From Nautilus pompilius (Eukaryota > Mollusca > Cephalopoda > Nautilida > Nautilidae): a DNA stretch of 64,000 nt. Shown piece by piece: positions 36,101 to 43,000 of the stretch (its first letter is position 1; the number at the start of each line of letters is the position of its first letter). The notes under the pieces are model-generated. The model had not been told where the DNA came from and did not search any database. It worked only from the letters and a program-made list of their open reading frames with translations. The translations under genes were made by a program, and so were the position numbers. Where the stretch lies: the NCBI GenBank assembly GCA_018389105.1, contig JACATO010001426.1, positions 959,206 to 1,023,205 of the forward strand. Direction: 5' to 3'.

Positions 36101-37094
36101 AAATAATTAAAAATGTAAAAAGATGGCAAAGAGCAGAGTTAGATTCCATGGATGAGTAGCAGCTAGAAAGATCTTGCTTAGATGTGATAACAAGAAAACG
36201 TGGCTTCACTAAGCTAAACAACAGGGGAACTAGACTTTGGAATATTGTAGTTGGATGAGAACAGGTGTGAAATATATTGCTCTTGTTGATGATGATATGT
36301 TTGGAGAAAGTATAGGGAAAGTTGCATTTGTTCTTAAGTTGAGCATGGTGGTGGAAATGTGATGGTATGTTGGTTGTTTGCTAGTTTTTTTCATTTTTGA
36401 CAATTAAAAAAATTGATATAAGGTCAAAGTATTCCGAAACAACTAGCGGTTTCATTAGGGCATTGTCTGATAAGTGGTTTGTTGATACTGAAACAATAAT
36501 CATTCAAGTTGCACTGCAATGCTTATATACCTTGCTGGAAAAGAATTGGATGATTTCTTAAAACCAAAGTTTGACCTCAAAAATATCCTGATCTGAACCC
36601 CATTGGACTGGTGAACTAGGTGGAAAGTGTCAATGAGATCCCGGCCAGAAAACATCTTGCAAAAGGAATGAAGGATGCTTAAAAGAGATACCGAACATGA
36701 AGCCAAAAATATGTGCAGCAGTCCTTCACATGAAAGATGGCTGTGTTGATGGTAGAAGCTTGAAGTGAATGGTCTATGTTCTGATGTGTGGTTTTTCTGA
36801 TTGTTCATGGTTTCTTTCCTGCTGGAATAATGCATTTTCATAAACAATAAAGTGTTGAAAAGGCAGATAAGTGTTTTTGTATGATGTGCTCAGAATTTTG
36901 ATCACTTATGTACATCTGTTTTATTATTGTAAATTTAAAGTGAGTAAAGTTAAAAGTGAAAAAGTGAAGGAAAATTTGTTTTTCTTTCATGATATTTACA
37001 TATCTACCAATTTACTTTTTTTTAGAAACAATTTCAGTTTTGCTATAAGTCAGTTCATGAATTCATAGAGAACTTTGGAATGTACAACAACTGA
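3299..37094 (+). CDS. Gene 1: receptor-type tyrosine phosphatase with EGF and fucolectin-like ectodomain (5' partial)
   Basis: Single-pass membrane receptor predicted to remove phosphate from protein tyrosines in the cytoplasm. I assembled 28 exons (listed separately) with canonical splice sites; they give about 1081 codons in the window and end at TGA 37092-37094. The order is EGF, FTP domain (two exons), five EGF modules, transmembrane helix, juxtamembrane linker, PTP domain 1 and PTP domain 2. All intron phases match across the chain if the 38-nt exon at 8104 is skipped. Ectodomain introns are all phase 1, which permits exon shuffling. D1 keeps the KNRY, WPD, HCSAGVGRTG and QTQEQY motifs; D2 has lost key residues. 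The family assignment is firm from these motifs. The ligand and the pathway are unknown. The N-terminus lies outside the window and is inferred from gene 2. Confidence 0.88.
3880..4080 (-). repeat. tRNA-derived SINE-like element, copy 1
   Basis: Read on the minus strand this matches the element at 54785-54985. In that better-preserved copy an A-box-like TAGCTCAGTAGTTGG is followed by a B-box-like AGATTCAAGACC. It lies at the same place in the same intron of both genes, so it was inserted before the duplication. The ends are approximate. Confidence 0.5.
4844..4855. repeat. Poly-G run (12 nt)
   Basis: Uninterrupted G run in the intron before the FTP domain. The matching place in gene 2 (near 56160) has only a short G cluster, so the run is specific to this copy. 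Confidence 0.9.
5435..5677 (+). CDS. Gene 1 exon: FTP (F5/8C-like) domain, N-terminal half
   Basis: 243 nt, phase 1-1, acceptor aaacag, donor GTGAGT. It shows the hallmarks of the eel fucolectin/tachylectin-4 domain: NVAVNKPAWQTS at the start, LAVDGD, then EWTVDLG and ISWIRIYNR. Such domains are beta-sandwich, usually calcium-dependent sugar-binding modules. The classical fucose-contact pattern RxDx4R expected after the NR is not evident, so sugar binding is uncertain. Confidence 0.88.
6061..6117. repeat. (ATT)n microsatellite
   Basis: Imperfect TTA/ATT tract in the intron that splits the FTP domain. A longer tract sits at the same place in gene 2 (57311-57414). Confidence 0.95.
6228..6434 (+). 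CDS. Gene 1 exon: FTP domain, C-terminal half
   Basis: 207 nt, phase 1-1, acceptor ttttcag, donor GTGAGT. It encodes RLKGFKVYVSN, a serine run, a central [14 protein letters not shown] and LTLCEVEIM, which is the typical last strand of F5/8C/FTP domains. It completes the domain begun at 5435. Confidence 0.88.
6680..6722. repeat. Intronic inverted repeat (hairpin), copy 1
   Basis: 12-bp perfect arms at 6680-6691 and 6711-6722 around a 19-nt loop (tacatgtcccct and its complement). The gene 2 counterpart at 57971-58013 has 15-bp perfect arms. Confidence 0.75.
8104..8141 (+). CDS. Gene 1: short exon encoding the end of an EGF module, frame-breaking
   Basis: 38 nt between a good acceptor (tttgtcacag) and a strong donor (GTAAGG), encoding CKPGWRADYCHK. 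It enters in phase 1 and leaves in phase 0. The next exon (11612) needs phase 1, so inclusion would put the EGF modules out of frame and hit a stop; skipping it (6434 to 11612) keeps the frame. It could be a decayed EGF exon, a regulated poison exon or a sequence error. The counterpart at 59564 in gene 2 has lost the donor. Confidence 0.45.
9556..10943 (-). mobile_element. TIR element carrying a decayed gene of a repetitive invertebrate family
   Basis: Perfect 14-bp terminal inverted repeats (ACACTGGACAACAA) lie at 9556-9569 and 10930-10943. If the TIR is taken as starting at CACTGG, both sides are flanked by TAA, a possible 3-bp target site duplication. Between them, on the minus strand, runs a broken coding region. 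The corresponding place in gene 2 lacks the element, so it was probably inserted after the duplication. A 3-bp duplication and CACTG ends resemble EnSpm/CACTA or Harbinger-type elements, but I see no recognised transposase. Confidence 0.55.
9903..10860 (-). pseudogene. Broken copy of a dispersed uncharacterised invertebrate gene family
   Basis: Minus-strand translation, spread over two frames and interrupted by stops, shows in order CDDEWRLFIESIKLSFKAVL, PLHIKLGLMKISVKAM, a link with NPLESAAWEA, then HSHLDFFPTNLG, GERFHQNI and MMGDYCW. I recognise this order from a large family of unnamed proteins repeated in cnidarian and arthropod genomes (HSHLDFFPENLG, GERFHQD, DYCW). The function is unknown. 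Its position between TIRs suggests it travels with a DNA transposon. Confidence 0.6.
11612..11749 (+). CDS. Gene 1 exon: EGF module 1 of the amplified block
   Basis: 138 nt, phase 1-1, acceptor ctacag, donor GTAGGT. It encodes an 8-cysteine EGF module ([34 protein letters not shown]). Near-identical to 62854-62991 in gene 2. Confidence 0.88.
11979..12113 (+). CDS. Gene 1 exon: EGF module 2
   Basis: 135 nt, phase 1-1, acceptor tttacag, donor GTAGGT. It encodes [27 protein letters not shown] and GFVGDKC. The protein sequence is identical to the next exon. Confidence 0.9.
12361..12495 (+). CDS. Gene 1 exon: EGF module 3
   Basis: 135 nt, phase 1-1. The only difference I see from exon 11979-12113 is one silent base (agt/agc). 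The first ~190 bp of the following intron also match the previous intron almost exactly, so this is a recent tandem duplication of exon plus intron. Confidence 0.9.
12744..12878 (+). CDS. Gene 1 exon: EGF module 4
   Basis: 135 nt, phase 1-1. Same module with CSPGIYGANC and GDCRDGC replacing GHCTEGC, ending GDKCDH. Donor GTAGGT. Its gene 2 counterpart (63229-63357) is broken. Confidence 0.9.
13123..13257 (+). CDS. Gene 1 exon: EGF module 5, last before the membrane
   Basis: 135 nt, phase 1-1. It encodes [17 protein letters not shown] and GFVGYRCNK. It ends in phase 1 and joins the transmembrane exon at 17042 in frame. Confidence 0.9.
13416..13532 (+). pseudogene. Relic EGF exon
   Basis: Recognisable EGF pieces in two frames: CPSGSFGQEC, then after a frameshift CDHITGSCDEGC and GFVDDKC. 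The donor (GTATGT after phase 1) is intact, but the acceptor position reads ttacat instead of ttacag and the middle cysteines are missing. It cannot be spliced in and is skipped by the frame-consistent model. An even more eroded relative lies at 63870-64000. Confidence 0.7.
15760..16045 (-). repeat. tRNA-derived SINE-like element B
   Basis: On the minus strand an A-box-like stretch (16012-16038) precedes a B-box-like AGTTCAAATCC (15986-15996), followed by a tail that shares a block around 'cagatgnGGAGGAAG' with 60945-61205. The open frame at 15763-15966 is part of this repeat, not a gene. Ends are approximate. Confidence 0.5.
17042..17144 (+). CDS. Gene 1 exon: transmembrane helix
   Basis: 103 nt, phase 1 to 2, acceptor tttttttcag, donor gtaaca. 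It encodes a short stalk (AVPNLNKDVIVK), a hydrophobic helix IIGPVLVIIGLLIAVGLILL and a W-R stop-transfer boundary. The next exon begins with lysines, which sets type I topology: EGF/FTP outside, PTP inside. Confidence 0.88.
17449..17473. repeat. (CAT)n microsatellite
   Basis: About eight CAT units in the intron after the transmembrane exon. Confidence 0.9.
17749..17831 (+). CDS. Gene 1 exon: cytoplasmic juxtamembrane linker
   Basis: 83 nt, phase 2 to 1, acceptor tcctccag. It encodes RKKSSEVSGIKATK followed by the acidic EDDDFNGTIPLKP. The basic start next to the helix supports the topology. Confidence 0.82.
18971..19098 (+). CDS. Gene 1 exon: linker and N-terminal helices before PTP D1
   Basis: 128 nt, phase 1 to 0, acceptor ttgttttcag. 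It begins with acidic SDDENMDENIYSND, which contains a possible phosphotyrosine site (ENIY), and ends with VQKFEDYFLKKN and FSTEFE. This is the amphipathic helix pair that precedes D1 in receptor PTPs (the wedge region). Confidence 0.85.
20073..20160 (+). CDS. Gene 1 exon: PTP D1 start (KNRY loop)
   Basis: 88 nt, phase 0 to 1. It encodes NLPKGLLAPCKAAL, then NLVKNRYKNMYA, the phosphotyrosine recognition loop (KNRY) found in active PTP domains. Acceptor aaccag, donor GTAAGT. Confidence 0.88.
20511..20570. repeat. (ATT)n microsatellite
   Basis: Imperfect TTA/ATT tract just upstream of the exon at 20634. Confidence 0.9.
20634..20704 (+). CDS. Gene 1 exon: PTP D1 (YINA strand)
   Basis: 71 nt, phase 1 to 0. 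It encodes DHSRVVLDTSDGFSDYINAC, the DxxRVxL and DYINA motifs of PTP domains. Donor GTGAGT. Confidence 0.88.
22729..22765 (+). CDS. Gene 1 exon: PTP D1 (short)
   Basis: 37 nt, phase 0 to 1, acceptor atttcag, donor GTAAGA. It encodes GYYKPRHYIASQ, the IA(S/T)Q motif. It is too short to be found by open-frame search and is needed to keep frame. Confidence 0.86.
23670..23767 (+). CDS. Gene 1 exon: PTP D1 (DFWRMIW)
   Basis: 98 nt, phase 1 to 0. It encodes ATKANIIDFWRMIWQ and KIVMVTHLFESGK, both classic PTP motifs. Donor GTGAGT. Confidence 0.88.
23809..23869. repeat. Palindromic MITE-like element
   Basis: Perfect 15-bp arms at 23809-23823 and 23855-23869 (TAATACCTCACTTAT and complement) around a 31-nt spacer. 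The arms begin and end with TA and resemble pogo/Tigger-type termini (ATACCTC). It has no coding content. Confidence 0.55.
24452..24574 (+). CDS. Gene 1 exon: PTP D1 (KCxKYWP)
   Basis: 123 nt, phase 0-0, acceptor tgtttcag, donor GTAGGT. It encodes QKCLKYWPDVGQENTYG and a following beta strand. KC.(R/K)YWP is the standard PTP motif. Confidence 0.88.
26296..26453 (+). CDS. Gene 1 exon: PTP D1 WPD loop and catalytic cysteine
   Basis: 158 nt, phase 0 to 2. It encodes QFHFIAWPDHDVP: the WPD loop is complete, with the general acid Asp at 26350-26352. It ends VVVHC with the nucleophilic Cys codon at 26449-26451. The P-loop is split by the intron. Confidence 0.92.
26922..27060 (+). CDS. Gene 1 exon: PTP D1 P-loop arginine
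   Basis: 139 nt, phase 2 to 0. Joined to the previous exon it gives HCSAGVGRTG, with the phosphate-binding Arg at 26935-26937. It then encodes FILVDYLLDHI and RNQRVQFVQTQ, where the Q-loop glutamine region begins. This supports D1 being catalytically active. Confidence 0.92.
27769..27918 (+). CDS. Gene 1 exon: end of PTP D1
   Basis: 150 nt, phase 0-0, acceptor ctttacag. It encodes EQYVFIHQTLVEAM, the QY.F.H motif that closes PTP domains, then a linker to D2 (MVEQFQ). Confidence 0.88.
29120..29228 (+). CDS. Gene 1 exon: start of PTP D2
   Basis: 109 nt, phase 0 to 1, acceptor tttttttccag, donor GTAAGC. It encodes the linker and INRFSDVFP, the degenerate counterpart of the KNRY loop (Lys replaced by Ile, Tyr by Phe). 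Confidence 0.82.
29555..30540 (+). pseudogene. Tc1/mariner-type transposase relic
   Basis: The conceptual product begins MGKGKDTK, then IVGAYLTGAT, a helix-turn-helix-like region, FKSNCHQTIDQLTETFNAG, later GGGVMV, and near the end WPAQ with FNPIEHF (30309-30355). These are the landmarks of Tc1-like transposases. Several frameshifts and stops break it. It lies in an intron of gene 1 in the same orientation. I could not define terminal repeats. Confidence 0.72.
30951..31024 (+). CDS. Gene 1 exon: PTP D2 (YIEA strand)
   Basis: 74 nt, phase 1 to 0, donor GTGAGT. It encodes ESRVFLTTRVKGRNDYIEAV, the D2 counterpart of the DYINA segment. Confidence 0.85.
32101..32229 (+). CDS. Gene 1 exon: PTP D2 (TQTPL, DFW)
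   Basis: 129 nt, phase 0-0, acceptor aatttatag, donor gtaatt. It encodes YLITQTPLLDTVIDFWRLIY and SIVMIDDF, typical of PTP domains. Confidence 0.86.
32689..32820 (+). CDS. Gene 1 exon: PTP D2 (YWP strand)
   Basis: 132 nt, phase 0-0, acceptor ttttcaag, donor gtaatc. It encodes SSAIYWPKKTSVQYGPFTVE and a strand ending TKTDLQK. The KC before YWP is lost, which is common in D2 domains. Confidence 0.84.
34226..34380 (+). CDS. Gene 1 exon: PTP D2 degenerate WPD loop
   Basis: 155 nt, phase 0 to 2, donor GTAAGT. It encodes RQFVCSFWPNKDNVP: the general acid Asp is Asn (34277-34279). It ends PIVVHC at the catalytic loop. The loss of the acid argues for a non-catalytic D2. Confidence 0.88.
35137..35272 (+). 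CDS. Gene 1 exon: PTP D2 degenerate P-loop
   Basis: 136 nt, phase 2 to 0, acceptor ttccag. Joined to the previous exon it gives HCSNGAEKSG; the catalytic Arg is Lys (35150-35152). Cys is kept. It then encodes VQTIKQMQQNHRQIIPN, the D2 version of the Q-loop helix. Confidence 0.88.
36500..36850 (+). pseudogene. Possible mariner/Tc1-type transposase C-terminal relic
   Basis: A fragment reads YPDLNPIGLVN near 36585-36620 and, in another frame, PKICAAVLHMKDGC near 36690-36750. These resemble the PDLNPIE(L/H)VW motif and the C-terminal RVCAAVI..KGG of these transposases. Stops and frameshifts abound. It lies in the last intron of gene 1. Confidence 0.4.
37026..37094 (+). CDS. Gene 1 terminal exon
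   Basis: 69 nt, phase 0, acceptor tttttttttag. It encodes QFQFCYKSVHEFIENFGMY, matching the QF.FCY...EF helix that ends PTP domains, then TGA at 37092-37094. Confidence 0.86.
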   Translation, partial: KQFQFCYKSVHEFIENFGMYNN

Positions 37095-37540
37095 AGAACA
37101 CCAGCCAGACAGGTGCACAGAACAAACACTGGCACCTTTCAAGATGATTGCAGTAAGTATAAAATTAAAAGAAAAAGCAGGCAATATTTTCTTTGTGCTG
37201 TTGGTCAGTATCTAATTAATATACCTGGTCCTGCAAGCAAATGTGTATATAGATATTTATGTACTTTCAAATTTTAAAGGTGAATCCATGAATGGTGCTT
37301 GATTGTTTCTCTTAGTTTCAAAAAGCACAGGTAAATCATGTCACACTGTTCAGAAATAACGCTTATTCATGCATGCTATATATATATATCAAGAATGTAT
37401 TTTTGAATTTGAAGTCTGTTGCATGTTTCTGTAGATGCTGAACTGGACAACAGACTTGTGGAAGGAAAATTAGTAAAGTTGGTTGAGAAATGAACAACTT
37501 GATTGAAAAATAAACCAGTGTACAATAGGCACAGATACAT
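37095..37540 (+). promoter_or_regulatory. Presumed 3' UTR of gene 1 with poly(A) signal
   Basis: Sequence after the stop codon. AATAAA at 37509-37514 is the nearest clear poly(A) signal and is followed by T/G-rich sequence. A donor-like gcaGTAAGT near 37148 could mark a 3' UTR intron. Both are unconfirmed. Confidence 0.3.
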
Positions 37541-37938
37541 TTGTCTGCTCTGTGCCAGTGTAAGTAGCAACCTCTGCAGGTGGGTGTTGAGACATCTGAC
37601 CTGTCCTGAACCTATCACAGTTTATTTTTGGAGTGCATGGATGTTGTTAAACTTGCTGTTTTAAAAGATGTGGTTTTTCCATGGTACAGCAAAGAAAAAA
37701 AAAACATAATGAGAGGGACAAAATGTTTTAGAAAGTCCTATTTTATTTTAAATGGACATCTAGCAGAATCTTAAAACCATTGATACATTTGGTAAGTGAT
37801 TGTGTGTTTGTCACACGACTGCTAAAAAGGAATTTTGTAATATCTAGAATTATAGTTTCCATTGCTGAATGATAGTGATGATGTCTTCATGGAAACACCA
37901 CAGATTTCCACATCTGAAATCTGAGGATAATGAGATGT

Positions 37939-38115
37939 TCATTGACATGTCTCAAGCATTTCTACTGCAGGTGTGACTGGCTTGTAGTTGCCGAGATCAG
38001 TCACCTCTACAGTGATGGTTACTCTCTCCCAAGATGCAGATTTCTGATAAATCCTAATAGCAGTGGTGTGTACTTGACTGTCTAAACAATCACACAGCTC
38101 TCCTGGATAAACTCC
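37939..38115 (-). CDS. Possible terminal exon of an unidentified minus-strand gene
   Basis: On the minus strand a strong acceptor (pyrimidine tract ending ttcttctctgcag) at 38116-38121 opens a 58-codon frame in phase 0 that ends with a stop at 37939. It contains VYPGELCDCLDSQ, AIRIYQKSASWERVTITVEV and PAVEMLETCQ. I do not recognise the protein. The protein-like composition and splice site support an exon, but no upstream exon could be placed with certainty. Confidence 0.35.
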   Translation of the reverse strand, partial: GVYPGELCDCLDSQVHTTAIRIYQKSASWERVTITVEVTDLGNYKPVTPAVEMLETCQ

Positions 38116-38982
38116 CTGCAGAGAAGAAAAAAGCAAAGGTTGTCGCATGAAACTAAATTATCTTCACACTAATATTTCTCAACCAAGAAATAAATAATTT
38201 TATTTTCAGAGAGTAGATTCCTTCAAATGAAAAACAGTTAATTCCAATAGATAATGTAATATCATGTTTATTTAATGTTAGTTGCGAGAATAATTTCTCA
38301 GACTACATCACGTTGCTGTCTTACCCTGTAATTACTAAATATTCTATGGACGATTTTTAGTGATTTTCCTCCTTAAAGGGTTAATGCAGCAATGGTGACA
38401 AGATTCAAGAAACTTGTGCTTTACCATTATAATTTTTGTGCCTTTTGCATATTTGTTGATAGCGTTAGCACTAGAGAAGTAAAAATCAGTTGTTACTGCT
38501 TCGAATGATTAATCTCTTTTTGTATATATTGATGTATCATTCTATTGTGTATAGGATAGGAAGACCTTTCTTGCTTTTACTGTAGACTGTCTGTCTCTTA
38601 CAATAGCATAAACAGCTTTGAACAACTGTGTACTCTTTATGACACGGCTGGTGACATCAGTGATGTGCAAGCACTAATACTATTACTCGCATTAATTGTT
38701 GAAAATGTGTAACTTTGCATTCTTATTGCTAAACAATTCTGTATAAAAGTGTTTCATTGCTTTGATGTGAATTTTGTTGTTTGCTTGTTTTTAATTAGTG
38801 TAAAGAAGTTTAATGAGAAAAAATGCTCTATTTTTTCTTGTACTTTTAACTAAATCCATTGGATGAATCATTAGAATTTCCATGTAAAGCGAATATTTTT
38901 GCATTTGATCCAATAAATACAATAATGTCACTGAATGATTTATGAAAATTAACTCATTAGCAAGCACCCATAGTTCAATTTA

Positions 38983-39008
38983 AATAATAATAATAATAAT
39001 AATAATAA
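38983..39008. repeat. (ATA)n microsatellite
   Basis: About eight AAT/ATA units in the intergenic interval. Confidence 0.9.
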
Positions 39009-39789
39009 CAATATGTCCAAATAATAGTGAACATGCATATTTATTTTAGGAATTATGTAGTGTATATTCTACTAAGGTATAAATCATCATTGAACTGTCA
39101 TGTGACAGGCTTCACCAGGTGCTAGGGAACTTCAGTTAACCTCCCAATGATCCATGGTGTATATTGATGGATGTAAGTGTTTATAATCAGAACACTAAAA
39201 ATAAATGTAGATGGAATAAAATAAGTGTTTAAAAATAAAACTGTATTATAAAACAGGTCAGATATAAAACTGTGGTATAGCGTACTGACGATCCCTTGTA
39301 CTTTGGAAACAATCAGCTCTGTCATTCAAATACTGCATGACTACAAAGTTTCACGAACATATTTCCAATTAGTATAGTAATATTTAAGTAAATAATTCAG
39401 GTTCCAATCCAGCATTATCAAATTATACATTAATAGTATACTGTGGTGCTTTTACAAATACATTACTGTCTGTCGATGCAAAATAACAAATAAACAAATC
39501 TATCATCGCAATATAATTATGCAAAGTATTCATTGACTAGAATGGGCTGGCCCTACATTTTCCCCACTAAAGACTGGATTAACAATTTGCAGATGATGGG
39601 CAGACAAGCCATGTGATTTTGCTTCTGTAGGAAGAAGTGTTCAGTGAGTTAATAACATTCTAACTGAAATTGTAGATGAAAAAATCATTTTACCAGACAT
39701 CATCTTTATCATTTATAACACAACTTCCAGTAAATGCCTTTAAAATATTATAGAAATATTCACTTTAAATTAGTCATTAGGCAACAAAC

Positions 39790-40560
39790 ACTAAAATTTT
39801 CCCAATTATTAAGACAACTGTGAATTATTTTTATTTTTTACTAAGTCTGTACCGTCAACAGAGATGCTCACTGTAGCAAGCCTGATAGTGAAAACAAGAG
39901 TTCCCTTGATGATTCTACTCCTTTGTTTTAACCTTATATGATTCATGGTTGAGTGGATACCTTCACAACAGAAGAACTTCCAAATATCCAAAGAATTTCC
40001 AACACAAACTCACACAATTCTGGGTAGCAATCTCTGGGAATAGTTTTCCAAAATTCTTCACATGGTATATGCCTTTGTGCTTAGAAAAACAGATGACTCT
40101 CACAGTTCCATTTGGTACTAGCCTGGGTATTACCCTATTTTTACACCGATAGCGCCATTAAACTGATATAAACTTTTGCTTAGTTTCTGAAAGTCTGTGA
40201 ACTCGGTGGTAAATTCAGGTTGAAGTGTAAAAATGATTTGCTCAAACACTTTGAAGCATGCTTCCAGATGTAAAATGCTCAACATTGTTTTCTTGAATGG
40301 ACTGTTCAATGTAGCTAATTTTCAATTGGCACCAACCACACCTGAAGTTCTTTGGTGTTTTACTTGAAGGCAGAGTCTCGGTGTGTTGAGGTGAGCAGTG
40401 ATATTGGTCAGAAAGACCAGTGTACAGAAAAACAATGGGTCTAACAGGATTCTTCAAACTTTGCAGTGTCATCTTTGACCTGATCTCTTGAAAACACGGT
40501 TCTTGTCTTTCCTAAGAGCAAAGAACTTGACAGCTTTCCAAACACTTAGCCATTGAATAT
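39790..40560 (-). pseudogene. Decayed minus-strand coding-like stretch, family unknown
   Basis: Minus-strand frames give protein-like runs in sequence: PIVFLYTGLSDQYH, FRCGWCQLKISYIEQSI, then after a frameshift PEFTTEFTDFQKL, and later IWKFFCCEGIHSTMNHIR. They are broken by stops. It could be a processed pseudogene, a mobile-element gene or exons of the same gene as 37939-38115. I recognise no family. Confidence 0.25.
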
Positions 40561-40619
40561 GGAACAGTTTACTCAGGCCCTGTGTTTAGGGAAGACAGAA
40601 ATGTATTCTTAGCCTGGCA

Positions 40620-43000
40620 CATCCCACGGGGCGGCAAGGCAGCGGTATTCAGTGGGAGATGATCGGGGTAGGAATCGTCCGACCGGGTCGCGAGTGTAAC
40701 AAACTGTGTCACTCTCAGGTAAACCTTTCATGTTTTGAATGCAGCTTCACGTGTTATGATACAAAAGAAATATAATAATCGTATTAGCCTAGCTCTATCT
40801 GGCAGTGGAGGGGCATTAATTCTTAGACTCCTCCAATAAACTGTCGACACCAGCCTGACAGACCCAGGATCCGATCTGGTCCCCAGAGTCCGTCTATTGT
40901 TTCTTGATGCCCGTTCTGGAACAGACAGCTCTGCGACCTTCCTCGGGTTTTGAACAAAGCCGACTGGACGACCAAATCTCCAGGAATCGTGGAATCTGAA
41001 TTTGCTTTCTTCCCGCCTGTTAATCGAAACTTGCGTGAATACTTTTGCTTCAATATATTCTCCCCCCCCCACGGGTTTTCTTCTTATGGCTGCTTGTGTT
41101 GTTCACCTTTGTTTCACCGTTAAAGATGTAACATCTTCAATCGCTCCCCGCTCTCCAAACTCTGAGGCGCCTGAGCCCTGCTGTACGGCTCTGCTCTGTT
41201 ACATCTAAGGCAGGGGCAGCGCAGTTGGGTTTTATAAAGCTGTCAGAACATCTTTTCTCTCTTTTCCCCCGCAGAATAGAGCAGTGACGGCCTTACGAGG
41301 GTTGTCCCTTTGATCATACGCCTCGTATACCACAAGTACAGTGTCAGCTGTCGACATCTAATCCGGTAATAATCGTTCAGCTAACTCAGCTCATCTGCAC
41401 AACCAACCGGCAATTTCTTTTCGAATGTTAACCAGTTGTTTAACTATTCTGGGTTAGGGGTTAAATAATCCAATAGGGAGAGTGTTAATCGATTCAACTC
41501 GCGTGATTAGCCATTTATCTCCCCTGGCAGCCCTTGTATAGGTCGTGACGCACTCGACACTAAACCGCATGGGTACTTCCTTAAAAACCGAAAACCTGAC
41601 GCACGGTTCTCATATCGCGTGCAGCTGGTATTTCCGAACGTGAGGCCGAGCAGCAAACTGTACCCGGATGTTGTAACCCCCTCAGTGTCCGAGGGTTAAA
41701 TGGGCTGTGTTGCTCAGCAGGGACTCGTCCCATCTTTCTAAAGAAGATAGAAAGAAAACCCCGGCTTCAGCTCCAGCATCACTGATGGAAAATTATAAAA
41801 TGTAGGTTCACAGGTGAATGTTACAGACGTTTAGGCCTCGGCTTCTATATCGCAGCCTGACATCATCAGTTTTTCCAAATAACCAACCACTGCAATTTCT
41901 AATTGTGCTGTTTGTGTTTAAAAAAATGCTTTTATCAGATGTTTAGCATCAAATATTCTTTTAGAGATTTATGAGAAGTGAGTTTAATTCCATTCTCATG
42001 TTGCATGAGACAGGAATTATCTGTCCACCTAATAAGAGGATATTCAAGCAGCTCCGAGTAATCGGCCCTGGGCAGCTGATAGCCAGTGACGTAGAGCAGG
42101 ATTGCTGACCTACTGTGTATCGTAAACTACCGACAACCTAAAACATGCTGCCAAATTACATTCCAGGATCATCTCTGTTTACCATCAGGAAAGAAAGAAA
42201 ATACACGCGTCTATAATTTGTCCGAATAGTTCATTTTGTCCGAGCTTTAATAGTAAACGACAGTGAATTTGACGCTATGAAGGAGACGATTTGCCATTGC
42301 AGACAGTACATACGAGATAACTCCCTTTGTAGGGGAAGACAGGGGTGAGCTGGTAAAAAAATATGGCGTCGACGATGCCCTTATTTACTCTTTTAACTAG
42401 GGATTAGTGGTTTTGTAACACCTCTTCCCGGTCTCGAGATAATTTAGGCTCATGAGGCGGAAATCGCCGGGTCCGATTTAAGAATCAGCCACCGGAATCA
42501 CCTGACCAGATTTTCAGCCTGGCGGAAGCAGGTATAGGGGTTATAACGACCCCCTGTCTGAGTCCACTGTCACCAGACATTCTGTATAATTTGTAGGTTT
42601 GCCGATGGGTCGATGGATACACCACCGTGTTTGATTTCCATAGGATCTTCGGGTACAGAAGACATCTGACCTCGGAAGTCTGGGCTCTAAGTGCGCCATC
42701 TATCTGTACCTGTCGGTCGGTCGTCTGCGAGCCTGGAGACTTTCCGAGAAAATTCCAGTATCTTCCACCGGTTTGTCGCAGACTGACCAACAGTAATTAT
42801 TCTCTCCTTCCTTCCGTATGGTACGTGGGCGCCATGAACTGCGAACAGTCCTTAGCGGCCGGCCGAGCCCTTACAATACTTTCATGGGGTCGGAAAGGTT
42901 GCCAAGCGCTCATCATTACCGAACAAAACTCCCTTCTAGAACTCTTCGTATTTAGAGGTGGAGGGAGGCAGGAGAGCCCGGAGAAAGCCCACGTGACCGT
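40620..43000. promoter_or_regulatory. CpG-richer intergenic block upstream of gene 2
   Basis: CG dinucleotides are visibly more frequent here than in the introns, for example about 30 or more in 42420-43000. The block contains no gene I can support; its open frames look incidental. It may be a promoter-associated unmethylated region for gene 2 or for a minus-strand gene, or a young repeat. Confidence 0.3.
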
